Source: Qipengyuania xiapuensis
Lineage (GTDB): Bacteria > Pseudomonadota > Alphaproteobacteria > Sphingomonadales > Sphingomonadaceae
Length of the DNA: 64,000 nucleotides
Assembly (NCBI RefSeq): GCF_019711395.1
Contig: NZ_JAIGNL010000001.1
Span: 372,001-436,000, forward strand
Reading direction: 5' to 3'
The notes under the pieces are model-generated. The model searched no databases and was not told the DNA's origin. It was given only the letters and a program-made list of their open reading frames with translations. Each line of letters starts with the position of its first letter. Position 1 is the first letter of the stretch. The translations under genes and the position numbers were made by a program. Shown in pieces: positions 42,907 to 51,936 of the stretch.

Positions 42907-43353
42907 ATGCGTAAGACCTTGCCTCTCGCCCTTTCGCTGGCCGCACTTGCCGCACCGGCTCCGCTGCTCGCGCAGGATGCCGACCTGCCGTCGCCCGACC
43001 TGGCGGAGGAAGAAGCAAAGGCCGAGCTGGCCGAGAAATTCGCCGATCCCGAATACCAGCGCCAGACCGCGCTGATGGTCCGCTCGCTCGCCGAGGTGCT
43101 GCTCGACCTTCCGCTCTCCCCGCTGATGGACGCGATGGGACAGGCCGCGGGCGAGGACGCCCCGGAGGTCGCGCCCGGCACGACGCTGCGTTCGATGGCA
43201 CCCGAGGCCGGACGCATTCCGGAGGAAATCGAGCGAAACCTGCCGCGCGCGATGGAGAGCATGGCCGCTCTGTCCGAAGCCTTCGAGGCGATGAAGCCCG
43301 CGCTCGAGGACATGGCCGAGCGCATGAAAGAGGCCGCGCCCGAAACCCCCTAA
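42907..43353 (+). CDS. Small exported protein, helical, hypothetical
   Basis: The 148-residue product has a signal peptide (MRKTLPLALSLAALAAPAPLLA) and a mature chain that looks helical and acidic, with repeated Met/Ala/Glu segments at the end (MESMAALSEAFEAMKPALED). A Pro-rich hinge sits near the middle. I do not recognise a family. GGAGGGA lies upstream of the ATG. Confidence 0.72.
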   Translation: MRKTLPLALSLAALAAPAPLLAQDADLPSPDLAEEEAKAELAEKFADPEYQRQTALMVRSLAEVLLDLPLSPLMDAMGQAAGEDAPEVAPGTTLRSMAPEAGRIPEEIERNLPRAMESMAALSEAFEAMKPALEDMAERMKEAAPETP

Positions 43354-43411
43354 GGCGCTGTTGCGAAAAAACTTCGCCTACCCCCATTGGACTGGTGGAC
43401 GCGCGGGTGCA

Positions 43412-43431
43412 GCTAATGCAATAGCATTGGC
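43412..43431 (+). promoter_or_regulatory. Hairpin just upstream of the fzlA-like start
   Basis: GCTAATGC (43412-43419) pairs with GCATTGGC (43424-43431) with one T-G pair around AATA, and ends 4 nt before the ATG. No Shine-Dalgarno is visible. It may be an mRNA hairpin affecting translation, or a DNA operator. Confidence 0.4.
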
Positions 43432-43435
43432 CAGC

Positions 43436-44107
43436 ATGTGGCAGCTCCACCAATTCCCTTTGTGTCCCTTCAGCCGGAAACTCCGCCTCGTGATGGCGGA
43501 GAAGTCGGTTGCCTACGAGCTCGTGCGCGAGAATCCGTGGGAAGGGCGCGATGCCTTCTGGCAGCTCAATCCGGCAGGCCGCACGCCGGTGCTGCACGAT
43601 GCCGCGCGCGGTGTGACGCTGTGCGACAGCCAGGCGATCTGCGAATTCCTCGAAGAGACTGTCGAGCGTAACCCGATGATCTCGGGCGGGGCGCGGCAGC
43701 GCGCGGAAATCCGCCGCCTAGTCGCGCTGTTCGACGAGAATTTCTATACCGACGTGACCGAGCCCGCGCTTCACGAGAAGATGAAGAAGCGCATCATCCT
43801 GCGCCAGCCGCCCGACGGGCAGGTGCTGCGCAACATGGGCCGGATGCTGCACGGCCACCTCGACTATATCGACTGGCTGGTCGACACGCGCCAGTGGCTC
43901 GCGGGGCCGCAGCTGAGCCTTGCCGACCTCACCTGCGCGGCGCATCTCTCGGTGGTGGACTATCTCGGCGGGATCGACTGGCGCGGCCACGAGCAGGCGC
44001 GCGACTGGTACATGGTCATGAAGAGCCGCCCCAGTTTCCGCCCGCTGCTAAGCGAGAAGATGGACGGCCTGCCCCCGCCGCGGGAATATGCATCGCTGGA
44101 TTTGTGA
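43436..44107 (+). CDS. fzlA: GST-family protein, probable FtsZ-binding FzlA
   Basis: The 223-residue protein has a thioredoxin-like N-domain (LHQFPLCPFSRKLRLVMAEK) and a helical C-domain (LSLADLTCAAHLSVVDYLGG). The segment YELVRENPWEGRDAFWQLNP is close to alphaproteobacterial FzlA, a GST relative that binds FtsZ filaments in cell division. The assignment rests on resemblance and could instead be an ordinary glutathione transferase; CPF in place of a Ser/Tyr active site does not decide. Confidence 0.65.
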   Translation: MWQLHQFPLCPFSRKLRLVMAEKSVAYELVRENPWEGRDAFWQLNPAGRTPVLHDAARGVTLCDSQAICEFLEETVERNPMISGGARQRAEIRRLVALFDENFYTDVTEPALHEKMKKRIILRQPPDGQVLRNMGRMLHGHLDYIDWLVDTRQWLAGPQLSLADLTCAAHLSVVDYLGGIDWRGHEQARDWYMVMKSRPSFRPLLSEKMDGLPPPREYASLDL

Positions 44108-44116
44108 GGAGAGTAT

Positions 44117-44488
44117 TCAGCCTCTTGATGTTGGCCGCTGATAGATCAGAAATCTCGCGATCTGGGTTGACCGCATAGCGTTTCTCAGCTGCTGGTCGTT
44201 ATAGCCATCTCTTTGGCTAAGCCACTCGACAAATTCTTGAGTTCCCTGCGCTTCAATCGGAAAAAGACCCACCGGCTCCTTCTCCATTGAATATAGTAGA
44301 TACACTACATCAGCGCCCCACGGACCACTGTCGTCTGTAGCGATGACGACTTCCTCCAAATCGGCGAGCGGCAGTTGGTGCACCTCACCTTGACCGTCAG
44401 AAGTCGTTATATGGTCTTCAGCAATCTCGACGGACCAATTTTCCAGGGGATGCGGTCTGGAAAGTCCATTTTTGAGCCAAGAGAACAT
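44117..44488 (-). CDS. Low-GC hypothetical protein
   Basis: The 123-residue protein (MFSWLKNGLSRPHPLENWSV) has a beta-rich centre (EDHITTSDGQGEVHQLPLADLEEVV, cut here) with IATDDSGPWGADVVYLLY. It resembles small cytoplasmic proteins of unknown function in gammaproteobacteria. Coding GC is about 51 percent against about 64 percent around it, and codon use is unlike the neighbours, which suggests recent transfer. It sits between fzlA and mutM. Confidence 0.72.
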   Translation of the reverse strand: MFSWLKNGLSRPHPLENWSVEIAEDHITTSDGQGEVHQLPLADLEEVVIATDDSGPWGADVVYLLYSMEKEPVGLFPIEAQGTQEFVEWLSQRDGYNDQQLRNAMRSTQIARFLIYQRPTSRG

Positions 44489-44569
44489 TCCGAAGACATA
44501 TAATCAGTTTTTCGGTGTGGCTACGGGGACTTGGCTTCATCTTGAATGCTCCGGCGTACGGCACCTCAG

Positions 44570-45385
44570 TCACCTCTGACAAACCGGACAGAACCACGTG
44601 CTGCGCCCGCCCTGCACGATGCGGCGGATCGTGCCGCCGTCCTCGTGGTGGCAGGGCTCGCCCTCGCGGCCGTAGACGTGGAAGCGGGTGGCGAAATAGC
44701 CTAGCTCGCCGTCGGGCTGGGCGAAGTCGCGCAATGTGCTGCCGCCGTCGCGGATGGAGCGCTCCAGCACGTCCTTGATCGCAGGTACCAGACGACGAAG
44801 CTGCGGCATGGTCACCTTGCCGCCTGCCTTTCGCGGGTGGATGCCTGAATGCCACAGCGCCTCGCAGACATAGATATTGCCGAGGCCCGCCACGATCCGC
44901 TGGTCGAGCAGAAGCAGCTTGATCGCCTGCTTGCGTCCGCGTGTCGCCTCGCGCAGGTGCTCGGGCGTGAGGTCGTCGCCCAGCGGCTCCGGCCCCAGCG
45001 CGGCGAAGGGTTTCCAGCTGACCAGTTCGCCATTGGTCATCAAATCGACCGAGCCGAAGCGGCGCGGATCGTTGAGCGCGAAGCGGTGTCCCGCAGTCTC
45101 GATCACGAGATGGTCATGCTTCTCGTCCACCTCCGGGTCGATCCGCCAGCGCCCGCTCATGCCGAGGTGGAAGACCAAGGCATGGTCGCGGCTGGTATGG
45201 ATAAGGCCGTATTTCGCCCGGCGCGTCAGATGCGTCACGCTGGCGCCGGTCAGCGCCTGCACAAGGTCGGGCGGGAAGGGGCGGCGCATATCGGGGCGGT
45301 TCACGGTCACCCGCGTGATCGTCTCCCCTTCGAGGAACCGCGCAAGGCCGCGCACCGTTGTTTCGACTTCAGGTAATTCGGGCAT
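44570..45385 (-). CDS. mutM: Formamidopyrimidine-DNA glycosylase (Fpg)
   Basis: The 271-residue enzyme starts MPELPEVETTVRGL with catalytic Pro2 and Glu3. It excises 8-oxoguanine and cuts at abasic sites. The H2TH region and Lys in the N-domain are present. The C-terminal zinc finger is unusual: it reads EPCHHEDGGT and FCPVCQ, so the first pair CxxC has become CHHE and one residue is added. It is divergent from ubiE as in many alphaproteobacteria. Confidence 0.95.
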   Translation of the reverse strand: MPELPEVETTVRGLARFLEGETITRVTVNRPDMRRPFPPDLVQALTGASVTHLTRRAKYGLIHTSRDHALVFHLGMSGRWRIDPEVDEKHDHLVIETAGHRFALNDPRRFGSVDLMTNGELVSWKPFAALGPEPLGDDLTPEHLREATRGRKQAIKLLLLDQRIVAGLGNIYVCEALWHSGIHPRKAGGKVTMPQLRRLVPAIKDVLERSIRDGGSTLRDFAQPDGELGYFATRFHVYGREGEPCHHEDGGTIRRIVQGGRSTWFCPVCQR

Positions 45386-45441
45386 GAAATACCCTCTAAC
45401 ACCCTTTGCGCTCCGCTCAATTCCCCCTAAGGCCCCACCCT

Positions 45442-46173
45442 ATGAGTGACACCGTTTCCTTCGGCTACGAAGATATCGATGCGAGCGAGAAGACCGGCCG
45501 CGTAGGTGAGATCTTTTCGAGCGTTGCCGCCAAGTACGACATCATGAACGACGCGATGAGCGGCGGCATGCATCGTCTTTGGAAGGACCGTTTCGTCAAG
45601 CGCGTGAAGCCGCAGCCGGGCGAGCAGATTCTCGACATGGCCGGCGGCACGGGCGACATCGCCTTCCGCATGGCCGAAAAGGGCGCGAGCGTTACCGTCA
45701 GCGACATCAATCAGGACATGCTCGACGTCGGCATCGAACGCGCGATGGAGCGCGGGATCGACGGCCTCGTCTGGAGCCGCCAGAACGCCGAGGAACTGGC
45801 TTTCTCGAGCCGCACTTTCGATGCCTACACCATCGTGTTCGGCATTCGGAACGTGACCTTCATCGACAAGGCGCTGAAAGAGGCGCACCGCGTGCTCAAG
45901 TACGGCGGGCGCTTCTATTGCATGGAATTCAGCCAGACCGACTGGCCCGGCTTCAAGGAAGTCTACGACCTCTATTCGCACCAGCTCATGCCCAAGATCG
46001 GCAAGGTAATCGCCAATGACGAGGAGAGCTATCGCTATCTCGCCGAATCGATCCGCCGCTTCCCGAGGCCGCCCGAGTTCGAGGCCATGATCCGCGATGC
46101 AGGCTTTGCGAACACGCGGGTCGAGAAAATCCTCGGCGGTGCGGTCAACATCCATTCGGGGTGGAAGGTCTAG
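45442..46173 (+). CDS. ubiE: Demethylmenaquinone/ubiquinone methyltransferase UbiE
   Basis: The 243-residue SAM methyltransferase has the signature YDIMNDAMSGGMHRLWKDRF and the SAM loop ILDMAGGTGDIAFRMA. It does the C-methylation of the ubiquinone ring. Only ubiquinone genes are around, so it is likely on that pathway. ubiB starts 4 bp after its stop. Confidence 0.95.
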   Translation: MSDTVSFGYEDIDASEKTGRVGEIFSSVAAKYDIMNDAMSGGMHRLWKDRFVKRVKPQPGEQILDMAGGTGDIAFRMAEKGASVTVSDINQDMLDVGIERAMERGIDGLVWSRQNAEELAFSSRTFDAYTIVFGIRNVTFIDKALKEAHRVLKYGGRFYCMEFSQTDWPGFKEVYDLYSHQLMPKIGKVIANDEESYRYLAESIRRFPRPPEFEAMIRDAGFANTRVEKILGGAVNIHSGWKV

Positions 46174-46176
46174 CAG

Positions 46177-47739
46177 GTGGCCAGACCCGCTACGCATATC
46201 TGGCGGCTGCTGAAGTGGGGCCGCACGCTCGCGCGCCACGGTGCGCTGCGCGGGATCGAGCGTGATCCCAATACACCGCCGCCGGTCAAGCGGCTGGTGC
46301 GGATCGCCCGTTTCGGCACGATCCAGCCGAAGGAGCCCGACTATGCCGGTGCCTTCCGCGAGATCGGCCCGGCGGCGATCAAGCTAGGCCAGACGCTGGC
46401 GACGCGGCCGGACCTCGTGGGCGAGGATGCGGCGCGCAACCTGCTGAAGCTGCAGGACGATCTGCCGCCGGTAGGCTTCGACAAGATCAAGCAGAGCATC
46501 GAGGCGAGCTTCGAGCAGCCGCTCGAAAGCCTCTATTCCGAATTCGATCCCGAGCCGGTCGGCGCGGCCTCGATCGCGCAGGTCCACCGCGCGGTCACGA
46601 CCGACGGCAGGAAGGTCGCGGTCAAGGTGCTGCGCCCGGGCGTTCGCGAGCAGTTCGCGCGCGATATCGACACCTATGAATGGGCGGCAGCGCATGTCGA
46701 GGCGATGGGCGGCGAAGCTGCGCGCCTGCGCCCGCGGCTGGTGATTGCCAATTTCAAGCGCTGGACCAATCGCGAGCTCGACCTGCGCCGCGAGGCGGCC
46801 TCCGCCTCGGAACTGGCCGAGCACATGATCGGCACCGAAGGCTACGAGATCCCCGGCATCGACTGGGACCGCACCAATGGCCGCGTGATGACCGTCGACT
46901 GGATCGACGGAATCAAGATCAGCAATACCGAGGCGATCCGCGCCGCCGGCCACGATACGGACGAACTGGCGAGCCGCCTCGTCCTCGCTTTCCTGAAGCA
47001 GGCGATCGCCGCCGGCTTCTTCCACGCGGACATGCACCAGGGGAACCTGTTCGTGAAACCGGACGGGACCATCGCCGCGATCGATTTCGGCATCATGGGC
47101 CGCATCGACCGGCGCGCGCGCATGTGGCTGGCGGAAATCCTCTACGGGCTGACGACGGGCAACTACAAACGCGTCGCCGAGATCCATTTCGAGGCGCAAT
47201 ACGTGCCGAGCTATCACAACGTCGACGAGTTCGCGACGGCGCTGAGGGCCGTGGGCGAGCCGATGCGCGGCAAGCCGGTGAGCGAGCTTTCGGTCGGCCA
47301 GATGCTCGACGGGCTCTTCGCCATCACGCGCGATTTCGACATGCAGACGCAGCCGCATTTGCTGCTGCTGCAGAAGACCATGGTGATGGTCGAAGGCATC
47401 GCGACGCAGCTCAATCCCAGCATCAACATGTGGGATACCAGCGCGCCCTATGTGCGCAGCTGGATCCGCGACGAGCTGGGGCCGGAAGCTGCCATCGCCG
47501 ACCGTATCCGGGAGGATACCGAGACGCTCCTGCGTATCCCCGACCTCGTGCGCCGTATCGAGGACCGCTTCCCGCCCAAGGGCGGCGCGCCCGAACCGCC
47601 GCCGCTACCCGAGGTCGAGATCATGTGGGAACGCAAGCAGCGTCGGCAGGAACGTCGCGGCTGGCTCGGCTATGTCGCGGTATTCGCAGCCGGCGGCGCG
47701 GCCGCCTGGCTCGCCGTCACGCAGGGGCTGCTGGGCTAG
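46177..47739 (+). CDS. ubiB: Ubiquinone biosynthesis kinase-like protein UbiB
   Basis: The 520-residue atypical kinase of the ABC1/ADCK family has KLGQTLATRPDLVG (the KxGQ motif that blocks ordinary kinase activity), the Ala-rich loop GAASIAQVHRA, HADMHQGNLF and DFGIMG, and a C-terminal membrane segment (YVAVFAAGGAAAWLAVTQ). It supports ubiquinone synthesis, probably by extracting lipid intermediates from the membrane. GTG start, 3 bp from ubiE. Its end overlaps the convergent membrane-protein gene by 23 nt. Confidence 0.95.
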   Translation: MARPATHIWRLLKWGRTLARHGALRGIERDPNTPPPVKRLVRIARFGTIQPKEPDYAGAFREIGPAAIKLGQTLATRPDLVGEDAARNLLKLQDDLPPVGFDKIKQSIEASFEQPLESLYSEFDPEPVGAASIAQVHRAVTTDGRKVAVKVLRPGVREQFARDIDTYEWAAAHVEAMGGEAARLRPRLVIANFKRWTNRELDLRREAASASELAEHMIGTEGYEIPGIDWDRTNGRVMTVDWIDGIKISNTEAIRAAGHDTDELASRLVLAFLKQAIAAGFFHADMHQGNLFVKPDGTIAAIDFGIMGRIDRRARMWLAEILYGLTTGNYKRVAEIHFEAQYVPSYHNVDEFATALRAVGEPMRGKPVSELSVGQMLDGLFAITRDFDMQTQPHLLLLQKTMVMVEGIATQLNPSINMWDTSAPYVRSWIRDELGPEAAIADRIREDTETLLRIPDLVRRIEDRFPPKGGAPEPPPLPEVEIMWERKQRRQERRGWLGYVAVFAAGGAAAWLAVTQGLLG

Positions 47740-48118
47740 TCCCGTTCCAGGGGAAGGTCCTGATAGCGAGGCCGATTACGATGACGTGGAGCGCTTCCAC
47801 GGTCATCGGCTGCCACCAGCCATCGTAATCGCCGACCACCAGCAGGTTCACCAGCCGCCCGGAAAAGGCGATCGCAAACAGCGCGAGTGCGGGCCAGAGC
47901 ACGTCGGAGCGGCGCTTCCACGCGCCGATCCCCATGCTGATGGCCGCCACCCAGAAAAACGCCGCGAAATCGCCGCGCATGGCGGACAATCCCATGGGCG
48001 TGGGCGATTGCAGCCCGAAATCGACGCCTGCCGTGGCCGGGTCGACAAAGAAACTCGCACCCAGGGCAAGGTCCAGCAAGGCGCCCAGCGCCAGCAATGC
48101 AGCAAGTATGAAATGCAC
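47717..48118 (-). CDS. Four-helix membrane protein, hypothetical
   Basis: The 133-residue protein has four hydrophobic segments (about 4-23, 48-64, 74-95, 106-122) with loops rich in Gly and Asp. The ends resemble DUF4345-like small membrane proteins, which I cannot confirm. It overlaps the 3' end of ubiB by 23 nt on the other strand and faces away from coaBC. Confidence 0.72.
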   Translation of the reverse strand: MHFILAALLALGALLDLALGASFFVDPATAGVDFGLQSPTPMGLSAMRGDFAAFFWVAAISMGIGAWKRRSDVLWPALALFAIAFSGRLVNLLVVGDYDGWWQPMTVEALHVIVIGLAIRTFPWNGTSPAAPA

Positions 48119-48327
48119 GGCAAATCCCCTCTCGTTACCGTTTTCTCAACCATAGGCTGCCAAGGCTTACCGTCAATTGCGCTCGAACCGGCTTGCCGAA
48201 GCCTGCTCGAACGCGCTGGCAATGACGGACAGGGGGCGCTAGCAAGCGCATCGATGACGCAATGGGAATGCACCAGCCGATCCGCGCAGCAGGCGCTGCG
48301 CGACATGAAGATAGCGAGGGTTCGCGC

Positions 48328-50073
48328 GTGAGCGGTCCGAAGATCCTGCTCGTGATCGGTGGCGGTATCGCCGCCTACAAGTCGTGCGAGCTCGTGCGCC
48401 TCATCAAGAAGGCGGGCGGCGATGTCACCTGCGTCCTTACCGAGGGCGGCCAGCAGTTCGTCACGCCCATGGCGCTTGCTGCCCTGTCGGAAAACAAGGT
48501 CTATACCTCGCTCTTCGACCTCAAGGACGAGGTCGAGATGGGGCATATCCAGCTCTCGCGCAATGCCGACCTCGTGGTCGTCTGCCCGGCGACTGCGGAC
48601 CTGCTCGCCAAGATGGCGGCGGGCATTGCCGACGATCTCGCGACCACGCTGATTCTCGCCACCGACAAGCCGGTGGTCACCGTTCCTGCGATGAACGTGC
48701 GCATGTGGGAGCATTCGGCGACCCAGCGTAACGCCGAATGGCTGCGCCAGGCGGGCGTCACCGTGATGGACCCGGACGAAGGCGCGATGGCTTGCGGCGA
48801 ATTCGGCCCCGGCCGCCTGCCCGAACCCGCAGCGATCCTGCACAAGATTGCCGAGCAGCTCGATCTCGATATCGACGCTGCCGAACTCGCTCCGCCCGCA
48901 CCTGCGCTCGCACCGCCCGCCCCGGCCGAAGAGGCCGAGGTCGAGGAGGAGCTCGAGGTCGACGAGGACGAGGACATCGCCCTCGAAGCGCTCGAGCCCG
49001 AGGAAGAGGAAGAGCCCAAGAGCGGCCTCGGTAGCCTGCTCTCCGCGATCATTCCGCGCTCGACCGCCAAGCGCACCCACGAGGAGATCGAGGAAGAGTA
49101 CGAGGAGTTCGACGAGGAGGAAGAAGACCTCGAAGACCTCGAAATGCTCGATGCCGAAGCGCTGGTCGAGGATACCGATTTCAAGCCCGACATGGGCGGC
49201 CTGCTGGCGAAGAAGGGCGGCGCTGCCGGCGCTCCCCCGACCGACCGCGAAGCGATCAACCACACGGTTGGCAAGAAGGACAAGCGCGCGGTTGCGCAGC
49301 CAATCCCCGAAGAGGTCGAGGTTCTCGAGCCCGAAGAAGCCCTCGAAGCCGATCCGCTGCACGGCCAGGCGATCTTCGACGAAGATCCCGAACACCGCCC
49401 GCTTTACGGCAAGCACGTACTGGTCACCGCCGGCCCGACCCGCGAGCCGATCGATCCGGTGCGCTACATCGCCAACCGTTCGAGCGGCAAGCAGGGGTTT
49501 GCAATCGCCGCAATGGCCGCTGCCGCTGGTGCCCGGGTCACGCTTATCGCCGGCCCCGTTCACCTGCCGACGCCGATCGGTGTCGACCGGATCGACGTCG
49601 AGACGGCAGACGACATGGCCGAGGAAGTGCGCAACGCGCTGCCCGCCGATGCCGCATTCATGGTCGCCGCCGTCGCCGACTGGAAGAGCCGCCATGTCGC
49701 AGGCGAGAAGATGAAGAAGCGCGGCAGTGCGCCGCCCGCCCTCATCCTCGCCGAGAACCCCGATATCCTCGCTGCCGTGGCTGCTGGCCGCAAGCGCCCG
49801 CATCTCCTCATCGGCTTTGCCGCCGAGACGGAGAACGTGGTCGAGAACGCCAAGTCGAAGCGCAAGCGCAAGGGTGCCGACTGGATCGTGGCCAACAATG
49901 TCGCAGGCTCGATCGGCGAAAGCGTGATGGGCGGGGACCTCAACCAGGTCCACATCGTCACCTCGGACGGTGTCGAGAGCCTTGCCGAAATGCCCAAGGA
50001 AGAGGTCGCGCGCCAGCTGGTGATGCGCGCCGCAGAAGCGCTCGCAGAGCCGGAGGAAGACCCGCGTGACTAA
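48328..50073 (+). CDS. coaBC: Bifunctional phosphopantothenoylcysteine decarboxylase/synthetase with acidic insert
   Basis: The 581-residue enzyme does two steps of coenzyme A synthesis. CoaC is at 1-185 ([47 protein letters not shown]). CoaB is at about 359-581 ([27 protein letters not shown]). Between them lie about 170 extra residues (186-358), nearly all Glu, Asp, Pro and Ala, where most CoaBC proteins have a short linker; the usual length is near 400. The GTG at 48328 has GAGGG 7 nt upstream. dut overlaps the 3' end by 8 nt. Confidence 0.93.
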   Translation: MSGPKILLVIGGGIAAYKSCELVRLIKKAGGDVTCVLTEGGQQFVTPMALAALSENKVYTSLFDLKDEVEMGHIQLSRNADLVVVCPATADLLAKMAAGIADDLATTLILATDKPVVTVPAMNVRMWEHSATQRNAEWLRQAGVTVMDPDEGAMACGEFGPGRLPEPAAILHKIAEQLDLDIDAAELAPPAPALAPPAPAEEAEVEEELEVDEDEDIALEALEPEEEEEPKSGLGSLLSAIIPRSTAKRTHEEIEEEYEEFDEEEEDLEDLEMLDAEALVEDTDFKPDMGGLLAKKGGAAGAPPTDREAINHTVGKKDKRAVAQPIPEEVEVLEPEEALEADPLHGQAIFDEDPEHRPLYGKHVLVTAGPTREPIDPVRYIANRSSGKQGFAIAAMAAAAGARVTLIAGPVHLPTPIGVDRIDVETADDMAEEVRNALPADAAFMVAAVADWKSRHVAGEKMKKRGSAPPALILAENPDILAAVAAGRKRPHLLIGFAAETENVVENAKSKRKRKGADWIVANNVAGSIGESVMGGDLNQVHIVTSDGVESLAEMPKEEVARQLVMRAAEALAEPEEDPRD

Positions 50074-50527
50074 GCCCGTCGGTGTCCAGATCAAGCGGCT
50101 GCCGCACGGCCACGGTCTGGATCTTCCCGCCTATGCCACCGAAGGCTCTGCCGGCATGGACGTGCTCGCGGCGGAAAGCGTCACCATCAAGCCGGGCCAG
50201 CGCCACGCCGTGGCCACCGGCCTTTCGGTCGCGATCCCCGAGAACTACGAGATCCAGGTTCGCCCGCGTTCAGGGCTTGCCTTCAAGCACGGTATCACGG
50301 TGCCCAACACGCCGGGCACCATCGACAGTGATTATCGCGGCGAGCTGAAGGTCCTTCTGATCAACCACGGGACCGACGATTTCGCGATTGCCCGCGGCGA
50401 CCGTGTCGCGCAGCTGGTGCTCGCACCGGTTACGCAGGCGAAGTGGGAAGAGGTCGAAGAATTGTCGGAAACAGTTCGCGGCGAAGGCGGTTTCGGCTCG
50501 ACCGGCGGCCACGCCAAGCTGGCCTAA
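50066..50527 (+). CDS. dut: Deoxyuridine 5'-triphosphate nucleotidohydrolase
   Basis: The 153-residue trimeric dUTPase has the five motifs, including [45 protein letters not shown] and the C-terminal [11 protein letters not shown]. It converts dUTP to dUMP. GTG start, overlapping coaBC by 8 nt with GGAGG 9 nt upstream. It shares stop bases with a convergent membrane-protein gene. Confidence 0.95.
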   Translation: MTKPVGVQIKRLPHGHGLDLPAYATEGSAGMDVLAAESVTIKPGQRHAVATGLSVAIPENYEIQVRPRSGLAFKHGITVPNTPGTIDSDYRGELKVLLINHGTDDFAIARGDRVAQLVLAPVTQAKWEEVEELSETVRGEGGFGSTGGHAKLA

Positions 50528-50814
50528 TCGAACAGCCCGACGGCAAGTTCGGCCCAGACCAGCAGGAACAGCGCCAGCATCGCGCCGATGGCGAGCATCC
50601 TTGCGCGTTTGCCGAGTGCTGCCTTGAGCGCCATCTCGATGCCGATCCCGACCAGCGCAAGCAATCCGCCCATGATCGCGAAATCGCCCGGACCCCAGTT
50701 GACCTCCGCGGTGACCTGCATTGCAATCGCAGGCAGCAGGAGCACGAGCGCGGCGACGGTCCAGTAGATCGCGCGGATCCGTTTGGCGGCCGGTGCGGCA
50801 AGGGCGGTCATCAT
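50524..50814 (-). CDS. Small membrane protein, hypothetical
   Basis: The 96-residue protein has three hydrophobic helices (about 15-33, 46-62, 72-92) and a basic N-terminus (KRIRA). Gly/Leu-rich segments and the Asp at the end recall many small inner-membrane proteins; I do not recognise a family. Its TAG stop overlaps the TAA of dut (50524-50527). Confidence 0.75.
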   Translation of the reverse strand: MMTALAAPAAKRIRAIYWTVAALVLLLPAIAMQVTAEVNWGPGDFAIMGGLLALVGIGIEMALKAALGKRARMLAIGAMLALFLLVWAELAVGLFD

Positions 50815-50874
50815 CTCATCTCCCTGAATTGGCGGGCTTTATAGCACACTCGCGGTACTTGCGGGAAGGGCACG

Positions 50875-50905
50875 AAAAAGGGCGGCCCGATCCATGGCCG
50901 CCCTT
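50875..50905 (-). terminator. Intrinsic terminator of the DUF4136 gene
   Basis: AAGGGCGGCC (50878-50887 on plus) pairs with GGCCGCCCTT (50896-50905) around an 8-nt loop; on the minus strand the T run is at 50879-50875. It follows the DUF4136 lipoprotein gene by about 40 bp. Confidence 0.85.
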
Positions 50906-50943
50906 CCTCGGTGTTCCCCGTCCATGACGATGAACCATAGTGA

Positions 50944-51675
50944 TTAGTCGATCCGGCGGACCTTGTTTTCCTCCTCCGGCTTGACCGAGATGCGCACCGT
51001 CTCGCCCGAGTTGCCCGGGAAGTCGGTGAACATGGCCTCGACCAGATTCGGCACGAGGTACTGCAGGCGGTTCGATGTCGACAGGGCCTGCGCCTTGCCT
51101 TCGAACAGGCGTTCGCCGGTCGCCGCGCGATCGATCTTCATGTCGATGCCGCTGGTGTAGACGGTGTAGCTGCGCACTTCGGGGCTGCCGAACCACGGAT
51201 CGTAGAAACCGTAGCCCCACGCCCTGCCGACGCTGCGAGTACGCAGGAGGCGCCCGTCACGCGTGCGGATGTAGCGTGTACGCGGATAATATCCGAACGC
51301 CCCGCGATAGCCGTACCAGGGCGAATAGAACGGGTCGTGGAAGCCGGTCGTGCGCACACGCTCGCGGCCATTGTCGACGCCGTAATCGAAACGCACGAGC
51401 AGGGTCGCCTCTTCGGGCGTAGCCGCTTCGGCATAGCCCAGGCGTTCCATCTGCGCTTCGACGAGGTCGGCATATTGCGAGAATTCGAGGCCGCCGGCGA
51501 GCGCCGGGTCATCGGCGACGACGGCAAAGCTCTCGCCCTGCGGGGCGGGCAGCTGCGTCTGGAAACGCGAGACATCGGCCTTGAACGGCGTGGCACAGGC
51601 GGCGAGGCCTGCGAGGATCATCGGTACGGAGGCCAGCTTGAGCTTCTGCCCCCAACCCTTCTTGCGGGTAGTCAT
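50944..51675 (-). CDS. DUF4136 lipoprotein
   Basis: The 243-residue protein has a lipobox LAAC (MILAGLAACATPF), then the DUF4136 core (FAVVADDPALAGGLEFSQYAD, VEAQMERLGY, LLVRFDYGVDNGRERVRT). A Tyr/Arg/Gly/Pro-rich middle (DPFYSPWYGYRGAFGYYP) is an inserted low-complexity stretch common in the family. It is an outer-membrane or periplasmic lipoprotein of unknown role. Confidence 0.85.
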   Translation of the reverse strand: MTTRKKGWGQKLKLASVPMILAGLAACATPFKADVSRFQTQLPAPQGESFAVVADDPALAGGLEFSQYADLVEAQMERLGYAEAATPEEATLLVRFDYGVDNGRERVRTTGFHDPFYSPWYGYRGAFGYYPRTRYIRTRDGRLLRTRSVGRAWGYGFYDPWFGSPEVRSYTVYTSGIDMKIDRAATGERLFEGKAQALSTSNRLQYLVPNLVEAMFTDFPGNSGETVRISVKPEEENKVRRID

Positions 51676-51936
51676 GGCATTGGTCCTTATTCATCGCGCA
51701 AGCGAACTGCTGCATGCAATTGCGCTTCATACACGAAATTTCCTAACAGTCGCCGCGTGCCGTTTCCCCCGGGCATTCTTCCAGCGAATGATCAGGGGTT
51801 TAGCGCCTTGGCCATGAACCGGCTTTGAATGCGCGGATTCACATATGTTGCACTCGTCACGAGGGTTGTCGTGAGGGGGCGGGGCGGGCTAAGGGACCGC
51901 CCGATATCCATTCATTTGCGCACGGTAAGAAAACCC

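Noticed and set aside
46177-47739. UbiB as an ordinary protein kinase or a macrolide phosphotransferase.
   Set aside because: The KxGQ and Ala-rich loop motifs mark the ABC1/UbiB family, and it lies directly after ubiE.
48254-48331. A 25-codon frame (MTQWECTSRSAQQALRDMKI) ending in a GTGA overlap with coaBC, as a leader peptide.
   Set aside because: The ATG has no well-placed Shine-Dalgarno, the composition is not protein-like and there is no run of regulatory codons. The overlap may be chance.
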